Below are positions 26,901-41,900 of a DNA stretch of 64,000 nucleotides, piece by piece. Positions within the stretch are counted from its first letter, which is position 1. Every line of letters starts with the position of its first letter. The notes under the pieces were generated by a model. That model searched no databases. It saw nothing but the letters and a program-made list of their open reading frames with translations, and was not told the origin of the DNA. The translations under genes and the position numbers were made by a program. This DNA is from Phoronis australis (lineage: Eukaryota > Phoronida > Phoronidae), in assembly GCA_002633005.1 (NCBI GenBank), contig NMRA01000056.1, forward strand, positions 786,137 to 850,136, read 5' to 3'.

Positions 26901-29900
26901 AATTTTGTTTTTAGCACGCAACATGTCTAACACTTGAAATTCTATTTTCTCAAATTTCGCCAAAAAGTAAAGATTTAACAAAATTTAGTCAATTATGAAC
27001 GGGAAGTGTACAGCGAAGATGTCAAACACAACATTTAGTAAGACTTATTATAGCAATGTAATCTGCCTTCGAAAAATGACAAATTTGACACAATTATTTC
27101 TGTCATGTGTGCAAAATAAGCGGAGAATTGGTTAGAGAACGTTACCAACAAGCATTGTGCAACCATGATATGTCCGCTTTAAATATTTACTGAATGGCAA
27201 TTGTTTATGAATTTTTAACAGGTGACTACAACATCACATATGATTTGTTAAAATGTTGTTTCATGACAGTTATTACAGCAAAAACTATGTCATTAATTAA
27301 ATTTCTTTGTGCTCATTTTTGTGGAAAAATGCGACAAAATGAATTTCTGTGTCGGCCATATTGAGTGCTAAGTATCTGAACAACAACAACATTCTTGTAT
27401 TAGTCCAAAAATCCAACATTTTGGATTTAACAATGACTGTGTACCTGACTTCATGACCAGATTGAGGCTAATTTCAGAATGGATAAAAGGTTCCAATTTG
27501 CTGGTAATTCATTGACAAATAGCTGTGCACACTAACCTGGTGTTGTTGTCTTGTGATACACAGGACGTCTTGTGTTCTGTTCATCACCGTGGAACATAAG
27601 AAGGCGCTGTAAAGCAAGTTGATGAATCACATGACCAAATCCTGACAAGTTTACCAAATCACGAAAAAATGTTTGAGCTCAACTCTACAAACTGAAGCAC
27701 TAGAAGGGGTTTTTTCCACAAAGCTTATGACCTCAGCATGAAAATTATGCAGTACCCCACTAATGGGGGTCAAAGTAGTAACTTGTTTCCATCGTCAAAG
27801 CAACCCAAGAGATATCAAGGGCGACTGACAAGATGCAAAGGAATGGACAACCATGTCAAAATTGATGGCTTTCTGACATGTTTCTTTGCTTGCCCATGCC
27901 CTGAATGTCGGTAGAAATCATTTTCAATTACATTACGGAAATGGTTGTTGCTTATTTTGTGTGGTTGAACGACTTCACATATATGTTGCCATTTGTGTGG
28001 TGAATGTCTCCCGATAAAATTAGGTGAAAATTCATTACAGACCCTGTTCTATCCCCCTCAGTTGACTTTTGATTGATGCAGTGAAGCTTGAGATTCAGTG
28101 ACAGTCACAAGTGAAGCGGGGGACCTTCACACAAGAATGTGACAAATCCCTTACCACACCATGTTGACGCAATGCTTTTTGCCCTTAATCCATTCAAAGT
28201 CAGAAAGAAGGACCTTTATTTTATTAGCACCGCCTAGTGAAGACCAAGATGCCCATAACAGGCTCAAACCAACCCTGATAACATTTGATGACCAGACCAC
28301 AATATCCCAGTTGACATAGCCAGCTCTAACAAGACTGATTGTGAAAAGTTTGCTTTATCCCCAGCCTCTTCATAGTTAACTTCACACAATCCAGAACTCA
28401 AAAATTGTCTAATGATAATTATGTTTGTTTAGAGAGTAAAAAACAGTAGAAAATACAACTGGGTTGCTTTCCATCGACGTACGATACTCGTGAAAAAAGC
28501 TAGTGTCATAATCGTTAGGCATTATATTGAAAAGACTGGCGTGATCTAGCATTTCTACGAGATTCTTGACATGCATTTATGAAATGCAGCCCCAGAATTC
28601 TTACCCTTCTAAATCCCTCATCATCAGACTTCTGAATCAGTCCAAAGTCATGATCTTCCCCGTTGAGTATAGCATCACCTGGCTTGTTTATACCATCAAC
28701 ATCACCTACAACACCGTGCCTCTCTTCGCCAGCATTTACTTTGTCACCAGTGTCAACTGCATGATTTGGAAAAGAAAACGGTCTTTTTATGTCCTTTCCC
28801 TCACCATCCTGGCCAGGTGGACCTATGACATTCTTGTCCATACTATTTCTCCTGCTTATCTTGTTCATGTTTACCTGGCCTTTGATAGGAACCTTCCTGT
28901 CAAATACATCTTTGTCAGCCATATCGTTGCCTACCATGACATTGTTTGCCGTGTTAATATCAGCAATTCTGGCACCAGCCATGTTGTCGCCAGCCATATT
29001 GTTTGCTGGCACATTGTTTTCGGCCATATTGTTCGTAGCCATGTTGTTGTCAGCCATTTTATTGTCAGCCACATTGTTATCAGCCATATTGTTGTCAGCC
29101 ATATTGTTGTCAGCCACATTGTTGTCAGCCACATTGTTGACAGCCATGTTATTGACAGCCTTATTGTCAGCCATATTGTTGGTAGCCACATTGTTATCAG
29201 CCATATTGTTGACAGCCATGTTGTTGTCAGCCTTATTGTCAGCCATGTTGTTGACAACCATGTTGTTGTCAGCCATATTGTCAGCCATATTGTTGACAGC
29301 CATGTTGTTGTCAGCCACAATATTCTGATGACCAGGCTGATGCCCATTCACCTTGCCATCAAGCCCACCAAATTCATGAAACGAGTTTCCTACCAGACCA
29401 ACAGGTGCTGCAGTTTTTGTTCGGAACTGTTTCCGTCGGTTTTTACTCATTTTCTTCGTCTGCTTTCTGTGAAGAACTTGCTCATCCCCATTAACGGCTT
29501 TCACAGTCTTTTTATACGCAACCTTTTTTTCATTGCCAATGTTTCTTTCTTTTTGGTCATCAATTTCGTTTTCATCATTGACATTGCTGGTTGGCTTGAA
29601 GTTACTTCCAACAATTTTTCCTACGTGAACTTTAGGAACAGGAGTCTGGCTTTTTCCAACACCATCTGGCATCAAATTCCCATATTCTTTCTGTACCTGA
29701 ACATGTTTTTGCCTTGACTTACTCTGTAGCAACAAAGTTTTCTCAGGAAGTATCTTACGGCTGACTGGTCTGCTTGTAATCATAGAAACATCCCTATTGT
29801 CTGCATTTAACTTGCCATCAGCCTCCTGCCTCACCTTGTGACCCATATTGCGGCCATTTTTATTCAGATTCTTCCCAACAAACCTCCCATCATTCTCTCT

Positions 29901-32900
29901 TTGTTGTCCCCTCCCTCGACCATCATCTTCTCCCAGATTTTTAGTCCACTTCAAATTCCCGCCGTCTGCTTCCTTTGCTTTCTTCTCGTTTCCAAGTGGT
30001 TGATCATTCAGTGACCCCATGGCAAGCTTCAACGCCTGCTCATCTTTCGTCAGTTGCACATCGCCATCTGTCTGTTCGCGGCGCGGATCCCCGTCCTTTA
30101 TCTCTCTGTCCCATGTCTTGTCCATCAGCTTGTGATTGGGCAGCTGGGTTGTATGGGCAGTTTCACGGTCCCAGTGTTGTTCCCATTGGTTTTTGCCAGA
30201 TTTGACAGGCATGTCCTCATTAACTCGTATCCACGATTCAGCAACGCCATCAACTTGGCTTGCTGCCTTGTTGTGTCGTACATAAACTTGTGTAGTGGAA
30301 GGCAAAGAATGTACTCTTGGTTTCGTCTTTGCGTGTTGCTACGAAACAAAAAATAATAGTTGCAACACAAAATTCAGAAAATACATGCACTAACAGCTCC
30401 TCATTTTGGGATGAATGTTTCAAATATTTTAAATTCCAAACCACGTTAATGAAGTGCGTTAAAACTTAGTAGGAAGTTGTCTGATTTTTGTCTAGATGAT
30501 GTCTTTGAGAAATGCTATGAGTTATGTATAAAACAGAACTTTTTGCTACAACTGTGTAAAAATTGGCACAACAGAGCAGGTGAGAAAGATGGGGGAACCG
30601 AATTCAGAATATTTTTGTTAGGAAACATATAAACAAACCAAGGCCACGCATCTAATCTTGGAACTTGAAATGATTCATGTGTGCTCAAGCATAACGTAGT
30701 TTACACAGGTGAGCGTCTAGTCTTAGTTTGCACTTGATGACCCCAAATTCGAGCTACAAACTCGAGTGAAAACTTGTAATTTTGAGTTCAGACTTAGTAA
30801 ATTATATAATTAATGCTGATGTTGTCCAATATAGTGAATTAAACTTAAGCAAATTAACACGGAAAAAACAGGAACCCCAACTGGGAATCGAACCATGGGC
30901 CTCTCGAATACCACTCTAGTGCTCTTACCACTGATTTTTCTGTGTTTATTTGTTAAGTACAGACTCAAGCTTATAACTTTAATTTTGGGGTTATCAAGTA
31001 TGGACAAAGAACCATAGTCATCCACATGGCGCTATAATGTACAGGAGCAGACAATAAGGGTCACACCTATTAAGTTTGCACAAAAGTAGAATGGAAAATG
31101 GAAAGTATCAAAAATAAATTTGAGTTTGATTTCGAGAAAATCGAGAACGGCCCATAATTCAGGAAAATACTGTTAAACTAAAAACTGACACTCTAGTGCG
31201 CTAACTGTAACGGTAAAGATTGGTAAGAACCCCCTTAAAATTCTAGGAGTATTTGCACATGGAATTATTACTATTCTCTGCACGGACACATGGCTGGAAA
31301 GATTTTTACCATTTCTATCTCCACTTCAACTTCAGTGCAATACAGTAAAAACCAGAGTGACACCATGCAGCAGGGACTCATCTAGGACTCCAAAAATGGG
31401 GGTTCAAATTCATGAGATTGACACTCACTATATGCTGGTATTCTGTATGAGGTCACCCTAACATCACGTGACATGGAGGCATTTCCCAAAAAAAACAGGG
31501 CTGCCAGCATTTGCCAATCATGAGCGTGACATTTACAGCAAAAATAGACAGTTGTGATCACAGACACACGTCTAAATATTTATTGAACAAAAACAACTAA
31601 TTATAGGTTTCAAAAATTTAATCATCAGAAATGTTGAAATTCTTCATTTAGCCACCATTTTTGCCGAAGGTGTCTTGAAACAAGCCGCCTTTTTTCTCAT
31701 GCTAGTGCCGTCATTTTAAAAACTGGCCAGCCATAACAACCATTAGACGAGTTCCTGCTACGCAGCCAGTATTAATTGCTAACAATTTAACAGCCCCCAG
31801 ACTTCTAAAGTACTGACATGCAATCCGTCTCTTAAGATGTACTTACAAAGTGATTAGAGACCGGCTCTTGCTTTCTAACATAGATGTCAGGTTCATTTGC
31901 ATCCTGCCCAACAATCCTTTGCACGGCTTCGTGCACAGTCAGCCTGCTTGACACGGAGTCTCCGTCCATAACTCCACTCTAAATAAACGAAACGGGAAAA
32001 AGTCAGTCAAAATTAGGAATTACAACAGGACGACGGGTCTCACAGTGTCACAGCAGAGCTACGGTAGTTTTCAAACCAAGCTGGACAACGTCAGAAGTCG
32101 ACAAAATTATGACACACTAAATATCCATTTCTTTTTGAGAAGAACACGATTCAATTTGGGCTAAATCTCGGTCAAATCTCGACAGGTGTTGCTAGACAAA
32201 CATTGTCGAAATAGCGATGACTAAATGCCTTACAAGTTCATAAACAAAAAAATTGGGCTAGGAGGAATAACATCACATTAAAGTACGACTTAAACTCAAC
32301 AAATATTGCGACAAAAATTGTCTAGACTACCGAAGCAATCCAGGCAAGAACTTCTCCAAACTAGGCGGAGTCAGACAGATTTCGGTGGAAGTGTATCCAC
32401 TTTATTTTGAAAACTACTGTTAGCAAGGCAATACTACGATCAACGATATATCAGTCACGGAACTACAGTTTTGTTGACCGGGTTCTGTTACCTAAAGGGC
32501 CATTCAAAACTTTTGAATCCCTCCCGCCTGAATGTACATGAAACCAGCAATTTTCACATATTTATTGGTGTCTGAAATGATGAGATAGAAAACCACGATT
32601 CTGGAAGATAAATATTGCCAAAATTGTACCCACTGCTGACAAGTTACGTCACACAGAGCAACAACTGCCCTATTTAAGGAATGTTTATATGGTCAACCAC
32701 TAATCCGATGTGTCATTAATTAGATTACAGTGCAATATCAGTGGGACATCATCATTTAAGCACAACATTTATTAAATAAATAAAGTTTAATGCAAAGAGC
32801 TGACAGCAGGCACATTATAAAAATGATTTTGTAAACAAAAAGCACTAACTTGTAAACAGCTGCTCAGACTGGCTCAGAACAGATTGAACAAAAGTTAATT

Positions 32901-35900
32901 ATATCAACAAAACTGGAATAATGTTCAAACAAGGAAGCCCACAGCATTCAATTTTCAGCATTTAAAGCCCTGGTCACACATTGACATCCTCTCAAATTTG
33001 TTACGGCATTCTCACACAAGTACATAGTAGACTTGGACAAGCATACATTCCACCGAATCATATTCGAAATGTATTGAATAGGCGTGGCCATTTCTTGACA
33101 GCTTGAGCGTAGTCAGAAGTTGGAAGGATCACTAAGATCGAGCTACGACAAGCACCCTGTCTTCTCACGAGTAGCCGATCTCCCCAGAGACCAAGCGTGC
33201 ATGCGTGAACGGAATTAAACAAGAATTTGCGAATGAAACAAACATGCTGACAGATAGTACACAGCTCACTTTTTTTCGAACGAGTGGCAACGAGGCGTCG
33301 ACCAGGCATCTAGAGGAAGGCAAATGACAGCCAAGCGCTCAACAAGACGGGTCATACATCAGCCATCACAAGCTACATCCCACGGACCTGACCATTAGCG
33401 GTCTAGGCATCGCTCGTACAACAAATTACTGGCGAGCTGTACTGATGTACCACTGGCGTCACGGTTACTACTGAAAAACTGGGGTAAGGTCCATAGATTC
33501 AAGACTCTTGCGTCAATGTAAGATCGTGCAAGACCACGCAGTAACACACGCTGAGTGAAAGGTGAGTGTTTTGGAGAAAGCTCGGGAGCCTACGTTCAGT
33601 GTACCCTAACAGAATGTCGGACGCCTAAGTGATTCGTTTCTTCACGTTGGGATGTAAAATTATGAATTATAATCCACTGTTTCTGTTCCATAAAAGGCGA
33701 TTTCCGGCTGCAAGTGCTTTGCAAGGGTCTTGGGTCTACAGAACGCAGTCCAGTTTCAGCACACCCATTACAGTAACCGTACGTGAAAGTCATGCCAAGC
33801 AAAATTGTTAATTATTGAGCAATACCTTCTTTTTGGATTTCCTGATTTTCTAAAATCAATTCTGATTATTACTTGATGTTTTTCATACACCGACCATACC
33901 ACCACATACCAGCACAGACTACAACAAGCTACAAATATTTCAAAACAAATGACAGGACCCTGAAAATAATCTAACAAGCAAAGTTAAACCTTTCCAGGAA
34001 AAAGTGTCCTGTTCAATAAGGATAATATTTGTTCATACTTAGGGAGCTTCAAGGATAAAAGCTACTTAATTTGAAATCAATAACTAAAGGTTAGTCATAA
34101 GACTTTATCCACAAGTCTATGCATTCAGCCACATCTTCACAAGGACTTAACTCAAGACCGACGACTGTGTTACCACTCAGCTGTTGTAAATCATTATCAC
34201 AGACAAAACCAACCTATTTGCAAAAACATGAATAGGAAGATTGTTCTCGTGAACACTTTAATGCAGTTGTGCAAACACGACCACCCTCAACAGAGCAAGC
34301 TGCATTTCACCCGTTTACTTGCCAATGGCGAATTCTTAACTGAAGCACTTTGAGGTTTGAAAATATGTGACAGTAATCCGATCTTGTATTATTGCCGGAT
34401 GCACTAGCAACTCAATTCACAGGCAATGCGGACAGGGGCCATTTACGAATCCGCTTAATATACAGTGCATGGACAAGAACCAGTTTTAATCCAATGGAAC
34501 TTTCGACAGAAATGACGTGTGACTTAATTAGTGCATGAGTCGTTTGCGTTTGTCATGCAGTGTAACTTTAAAGACACCACAAGATTCGCCTACAATTGAT
34601 TAGATCCAAACAATAGAAGTATTGAATATTTTTTCCACTTGATCAGTTTTATGGTAAATTGGATGTTGTTCCACAAAGTGACTGATGACTAGCACAATAT
34701 TGTCGTTACACTCAAACACTCAGCGGTCATGACGAGGAATCACGGTGATCCTTTGGCTTGAACTGTAAATGTTCTTTAAGATAAAATCTCAAAGATATTG
34801 TTAAGTTTTATTCTCCTTTTTAGTTTTTTAAATCAAAATCATACAAACAATTGTTAGCCCATCGTGAAAAAAGAGGATCAATTTGAAAATTCTTTACAGC
34901 ATTTTGGAGAACTGAACATAAAATGTAGTGTTCTATAGTTTTATATGAATTTGAACAGCCATTTCTGAGATATCATGTTCTGATTCAGAAGCTAGCCAAA
35001 TTTGGAAATTTAATTTTAAATCTAGAAAACTTTCAACCAGAGCAGTTGCGAGACGGTGTTTCTTGACTTTGACATTGCCATGATCCTAGCACAGCAATAC
35101 TTAATACCACCTAGCCTGCGGTACAGAAATTAACAACAAACCACTTTAAAATAATCAATCAGCTTAGCACTTGGCACTCAATATTGTGGAGAACTGAAAT
35201 TTCAATTTGCCAAATTTATCAAGAAAAATAACGTTATTTTTACTTCATTATTTGTGCAGTCTGCCCTGTAAAGTTACCTGTTGTATTCAAGAGATGACAT
35301 ATTTCTTACAAAGTGTTTAGTTACCACAAAATCTGTTTCAGCAACAAATAATACACAGTAATCACTGGAGTCCATGAACTAATGAAAACAATGAAGTGTC
35401 CACCTGGTTCTGGCTCTCGCACTGACTACACTGAATCCATGGTCTCAAACTGACCGGTCTCAAACTGACCGACTGCCAATAGAACAAAGCAGTCTATGTA
35501 TAGAACACTCTCACTAGGTTACAGTAGGCACTAAACCTCAGCCTGACTGGATGACTCAAACTGGGTCAGTACCACAACATTACTATAAAACAAACCTTAA
35601 AGTAGCACTTAGAACACAATGTCAGCAGGCTTTGAAGAAATAGGAAATCACGCTTCCAGCACCAATAGTTGTACAATATTTCCCTTGATAAACTAGACTG
35701 ACTTGGTGTGTAATGATTTTTCATGCAAACTATAAGCAAAGTTCTTGTTATACATGAAAGTTATCATCAGTGTTAAGTCTTATAGTTTAAATGCAATAAT
35801 AATCATTGTTTATTGTTTTCACCAATAGCACACACGCGCAGAAACACAGAAACTTTATGTTTCGCTTTTTGAAAACTTACCATTGTTAGAGACACAGCTA

Positions 35901-38900
35901 GACTACTACCTTGGCACACAATATTCCGGGAATTCAATTTTTTACTATAAACCAATCGCAGCAACTTCAGAAATATCTTCCTACGTGTTAATTCCACCAA
36001 ACCTGAAAATGATTCACCATGTAGTATCTAACATTTCTAAAATCTATTGATCTATTTGAATTAAGCCTAATTGACCTATCGCTACGATTTTGAGTGACGG
36101 CTTAACTGACCAATCAGAACGCAGCATTCTTGACACACCTTTGTTTCCAAGCTGCTATTTTACCCGACAAACAACACGTTGTCAGGTAAAACTTATTGTT
36201 TGTTTGTCCACTTTTTGTAAGGGCGTGGAGCTTGCGATAGGTCAATTACACTAGCAAGACATTTCCATTGGACACTTCTCTAACCATCTTCAGGTGTTAC
36301 AGGGTTCTTAGAAGAACGAGCACAGGTACACTCATAGTAGTCAATGATGGGCACCTTTTTACTTTATTTTTCAGAATGATGCTACCACATCACCACCTCA
36401 AAGCGGTTTTTGGAAAACATGACGTAACAAAATTAAAAATAATTAAACCACTAGCCTACTTCTCACTCGAATTCAAGGTATTTTCTGAGTTTGGGAAGAA
36501 CTGACAGTTCTCTATAGTCAACACCAGAGGCTGGTTGCATGAAACAGTCCCAAATAGGGACTCAACTTAGTTCCCTAAATCTTTTTCGTATTTGTTTCGT
36601 TCTTAAGGCATGGATGTAATATTCTTGTATAATATATCTTTATTATGAGCTCTTCTTTGACTAATGGCATTTTCTAATAATATATTAACTAAAAACCCTT
36701 AATTCAATCAAAATAATTAGGGACTTAGTCCTAAAATTGGGGGTGTTGCATGCAAAGATCCCTTCTTATTTTCAATAATATTGAGAATTTAATGTAGAGT
36801 TCACTCTCTATTTGTATCAAAGACAAAAACTGATTTATTAATAATAATAAACAACATAAGAAAGGGCAGTCATTGTTTTCACAAGCCCACAAATATGCAG
36901 AAGATTTAGGATACTTAGCTGAGTCCCTATTTGGGACTGTTTCATGCAACTGGGCACAGGCTCTATAAGCTGGCATGTCGTGACGGGTCATTTTATCCAT
37001 CGAGGGTCTCACACAATAAGGATCTGTCAGTCAAGAAATCACTATGAAACAAGTCGACATATGGGTCATAGTAACACAACAACAAGTGTTTTATGTCCGC
37101 AGTTAGTTTCTTTGAGGAAAGGCACATTTACAACACCTCTAATCACTTGCTATTGCTTTCTTCGTTCCAGTACATTACAATGTAACATAAGTTGTGAAAA
37201 ACTACCGTTATCAAACTGTAAACCAATCTTAGCTAATTCATTTCAATGAAATGAATCACTAATGATGGACAATACGTTCTGTTTTCAATCCATCACAGAA
37301 TTGTTAAACAACCTACCAAATGGTACAAGGGAATGAAGAGATATTGTGTTTGGATTGGCTGTTGTTGTCGTTGTGACCTTTGATCTATCAGAGGAGATAA
37401 CCATGGCACTGCTGGAACCATTTGAATGTTGGAGTACACACTGGAAATCAAGAAAAATTGAATGAACAAATTTACAGTTTTATTTAAACTCCAAAGAGGA
37501 CTGCTTGCATTAAACCCACTTCAATGTCAATGACCAAAACAGTTTCTATATTCAACAAAGTCATATAAAAAGTTTGATTTTACATTCTACCTAAGTGTAA
37601 ATTACGATATAATTCTTGACTTATTTGGCACACATATGGATGACAAGTGAAATTTGATTTTGTAAAATTTCTCTGCAAAAACATAGATTAAGAAAATTTT
37701 AGCCTATCAGGAGCACGGATCACAGTGTGCACTTCATAACATCAAAATTTCCCCAAAATTCCCATTATTAGCAAAAAGGTATTCAGCCCTTGAAAATGGA
37801 AGATTTACCATTTTAGAAAAAATTTTTGTGCAAAACACACGAAGAATTTAATTATAACAGTAGTCCAAAATGGACGGCGCATAAACTAAGCTCATCCAAC
37901 ATGACTCACTGCACACAGTGTTGGAAACATAATTAACCTACAACTTAAAGGTTCAAGCACACAATAGAGACTCCACCTTGTCGCCAATGAGGCGTCCAGA
38001 CTTTTCACATCATAGATACCCCAAAAAACCTTAATTCATCAGCACAAGTTACATGGCAATACACAACTGCTCTGTTGATGCCATCACACCTAGTGTTTCT
38101 TTTCTGTGACTGATTATGCTAAGAGACCTGCAGTTTACTGGGGCCGTGGCAGTACAGTTTGACTTTCAAAAAGTTTTGTGCACTTACTAAAGTATACATT
38201 TTCTGAAACCATAAAGCTTTAATTTTGGGTGTCACTGGGTCACATGTCCTAAAATATATATGGCAAAAATTCTTTAGTTTGGGACAAAAATAATAATTTC
38301 TAAAATTGCCATGCTTCTATTCATTAGATACTTACCACATTCTCACAAATGCTCAAAATTTTACTAGATGTTGTTTGGTAATAGCTCCGTCTTACAAAAT
38401 AATGTCCCAAGCAAAGAAAATCTTCTTGAAAAGTTATTTTTGTTGAGAAATTTGTGTCTCAAACTAAAGATTTTTACCATATGTATTGGATGGCAAACCA
38501 ACGGACCATAAATAACAAACAAATTTCTTAAATACACATCCTCAAAAAGTATCAAAAATGTTAATAGTCACAACATGACACATTTTGGATGTTTTGCGTA
38601 ATCTTAAGGAATGATTTAAAAAGAATGCTTGTTCCAGTGAAAAAACATTCCCTCACCTGAGGGCTCTGAACTAATTTCAGGCATGTTTTAGATGGGAGAG
38701 GATGGCGGCCTTGCTGGACGGTGACTTTGACTAAACCACGAGCGGACCACGTCGCAAGACCAGTAACAATCTCTGTCAAGCACTTAAGTTTGCCAACGTC
38801 ACATGACCTTCTCACCAAGTGCAGTAGACTACTCCAGGAGTTGACAAAGAATAGCCGCTGCGAACGAAAAATCAATCAAGAGATTGCAAAGCAAACTTTC

Positions 38901-41900
38901 TTGCCCTTGCATAACCATCGTATTCTAATAACGATCAAGACTAGTTACCTAATAACAAATTAACACTAATACTAATGACACAAGACCACTGCGTTAATCT
39001 GAAGAGAGGTATCCAGTTGATGCTGTAATGAGACTAACTAGGTCAGTAATAAGCCCGCAAATATTAGTCAACGGCACTAGTCTGATATAACGTGCCTGTA
39101 TTTTGAGAACCCGTTTGATGCCCGTTATTCAGTGGAGAAATCTGGTTCTCAAAATTGAGGCACGTTATATCAGACCATTACCTTAGTCAACAGCGTCAAA
39201 AGAGAAACAATGAGAAGGCTTAACTGACAGATAACTTGCTGCAAACGCAGACTGCCAGACTTTAAAACCAACCTGTTTTTGATCTTGCGTGCGAATATTG
39301 GACACGTAAGTAACTTGACTGGAGGATATGAACTGAGCAACGACTTTCTCAAACTCATGTGGAAGTAAATTACCAGTCATGGATGTTAGGTTACTGAGAA
39401 ACACAGTCCCAAAAAGAACCTGCAAGTAGAATGGAAGTCAAAAGTCAAAAATGGAAATTGAACAAGTTTATGCTCATGAAGCGTTCCCATGATTCATTCC
39501 ACAGCATTGTGCATGTTTCCTGGTACTATCTAAATACAATTCAACGAGACACCTGGCTACAGACAATTAGACAAAATGATGCCACAAAACAAGACAGCCA
39601 TGCAAAGAATATAGGTCATTCAAATGACTCTGTGAATGGTCTCATGGAAACCATCAGAATCAATTGAAAACTGCATTAGGCTTATGTTGGTATACTGGGA
39701 CTAGCAAGTAAACCGTAGCACAAGGACCATTATATGAAAACAGTCTTTTTACCATTGACATCTCATTACATTAAGATTTGACATAGAAAATCAAATTACT
39801 AATGTTGGAACCAAAACTCCAAGCAACCTAACAAGTTCCAAGCCTTGAAACACTAAATAACAATGAGGCTGGATTGTACAAAAGATTGTCACTGAAAAGN
39901 TTTTGTATTCACCTCATGCTTGGCTACCTAGCCCAGCCGCTACAGTACGGGGCAAAAGTATTCAGACAAAATGACCTGCAATTTCCTGTCACAACAGCTG
40001 GACGGAAGCCAAGTTCATTGTCAGAGTAGTCTCCCCTGATGACCAAAAATTCAGGGGAATTAACAAGAAAATTTCACCAGGTCACCAAGCCATTCTGTAA
40101 TTAGGAATGTGTTGACATAATACTAAATACCAGTCATTTTTGCTGTAAGGTGGCTAAGCCATTCTGCAATTAGATTTTTGTCCACGTAATAGTAATTGTA
40201 ATAATAAACCATTCCTGTTGTTAACGGAATTATCTACCATGACAGGGAAACAGTGCTATGTGTGATTACTTTTGTCTGGTACTGTACATGGCCTATTGAT
40301 TACTTTTGTCTTGTACTGTATGTCTCACTTCATACCTGGTAATCAGCATACAAACTGTCAGCCACATCCTGCACACGCCCAGACTGTACATGGCCGATGT
40401 AAATGTTGTGAACACCATTGTGTTTTGTGTAGTCTATCACCTGAGATAAAGTGGAATCTGAAACAAAAAGGAATGACGCAAATTTCAATTCAAATCCTCC
40501 AAATCCTTTATGATCACAGAATCGAATCATGCATACGGCAATAGCGCCTGGATGTAAATAATCACACGGCTGCTTTTAATCTAAAATCACGAACATTCAT
40601 AGAAACCAATATGACATCCACAGACAAGGACATTTTTGCAAGCGTACAATAGAATCCCATTTCTGTGATCTTTTGGCTAAAACATTTCTCAGATTTTCTG
40701 ACAAGGCCTTTCAGCCCAAGAACTCTACTGTCAAAAACAAGTTCCAAAACATTTCACCAAACATTGAAATTATAGTAGTTGCAACATCCAGTCACTTAAC
40801 ACAACTAACAATGAATGAATCTTCCATCTTTCAAAAATCCTTAACCTCAGTCTTCCACCAGTTCTACGGTAAGTAAATAGCGCCCAGTGTTTAAACAAAT
40901 CGCTATAATGTACTTGCATGTAAGGACAAGAGCCACCAATGTCGTGTTTTTCACTACTTCTAAGTAAATAGGGGTCAGTGTCTAAACAAATCGCTACAGT
41001 GTACTTGCTTGTAGTGACAAGTGCCACCGTTGTCTTGTCTTTGTGCACGTCAGCCACTGCGATAACTGTGGCTCCAGTTCCCACCTCAACGAAGCTGCCA
41101 TCATGCAAATTGCGGTCAATATACGAGTAGAAAGAGAGCTGCTGGAGCACTCCATCGTTATCGAAATCTAAAATAACGTAGTAGTAGTATTAGTCGCAGT
41201 AGCAGTACATTTTCCTTTGACTCAAATTACACAAAAAACGAACCCAAATGATGTGAGGTCCTGTAAAGGCCATTTACATGCCATCTACTCCTTTTGAGAG
41301 GCAAACCAAATGAAAACAAAAAATACGATAGAGGCAATATAAAGTATGAGATTAATAAAGTGACAAGCAAGTTGTTCTTAAATAAGTGTATTTGGCAAAG
41401 AGATCTGAAACAAACCACTGGCCAGTGCTCAGTTGGTATGTTGACATAGTTTTAGAGAATAACACTACACAAGGTGGGTTATAAGTGACCACCAAGTCAC
41501 CCTTTAAAAGATTGGCTAGTGTATGATTTGTCGAAACAGCATTACTTTGCAGATTTTACTATTTAAGGGCCAGCACACAAACAGAACAGCAAATAGCTCA
41601 AGTATGCAGTAAACTGAATGAGCATTTTGCCCTCTTTTACCTGGCCAGTGTCACTCCTCACAGCAGGCAGGTAAGTTGAGGTAAGCGGTCAGAAGATTAT
41701 TGTTGATAGCCAATGAAAACTATTTCATCACTCCACACATGTCCTTCTGGCTCGCTCATTGTAACCAAGAGTATAAAATTTCCGCTGATGACAATGAATG
41801 TAACTGAGCATTTTGCCTTCCTGTGCAGGTAACAATGACCTGAGGTTCATCTGAGTTGAGTCAGAAAACTGAACGTGCAGCTTTCTGTCAGTGAAGGCCC

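Noticed and set aside
28566-29717. 383-codon plus-strand open frame
   Set aside because: Antisense to the Asn-Met-Ala-Asp exon; the 15-bp period keeps all frames open, and the minus-strand exon has good splice sites and matching phase.
33058-33309. 83-codon minus frame in the 3.9-kb intron
   Set aside because: No acceptor/donor that keeps the gene's phase, and no family resemblance.
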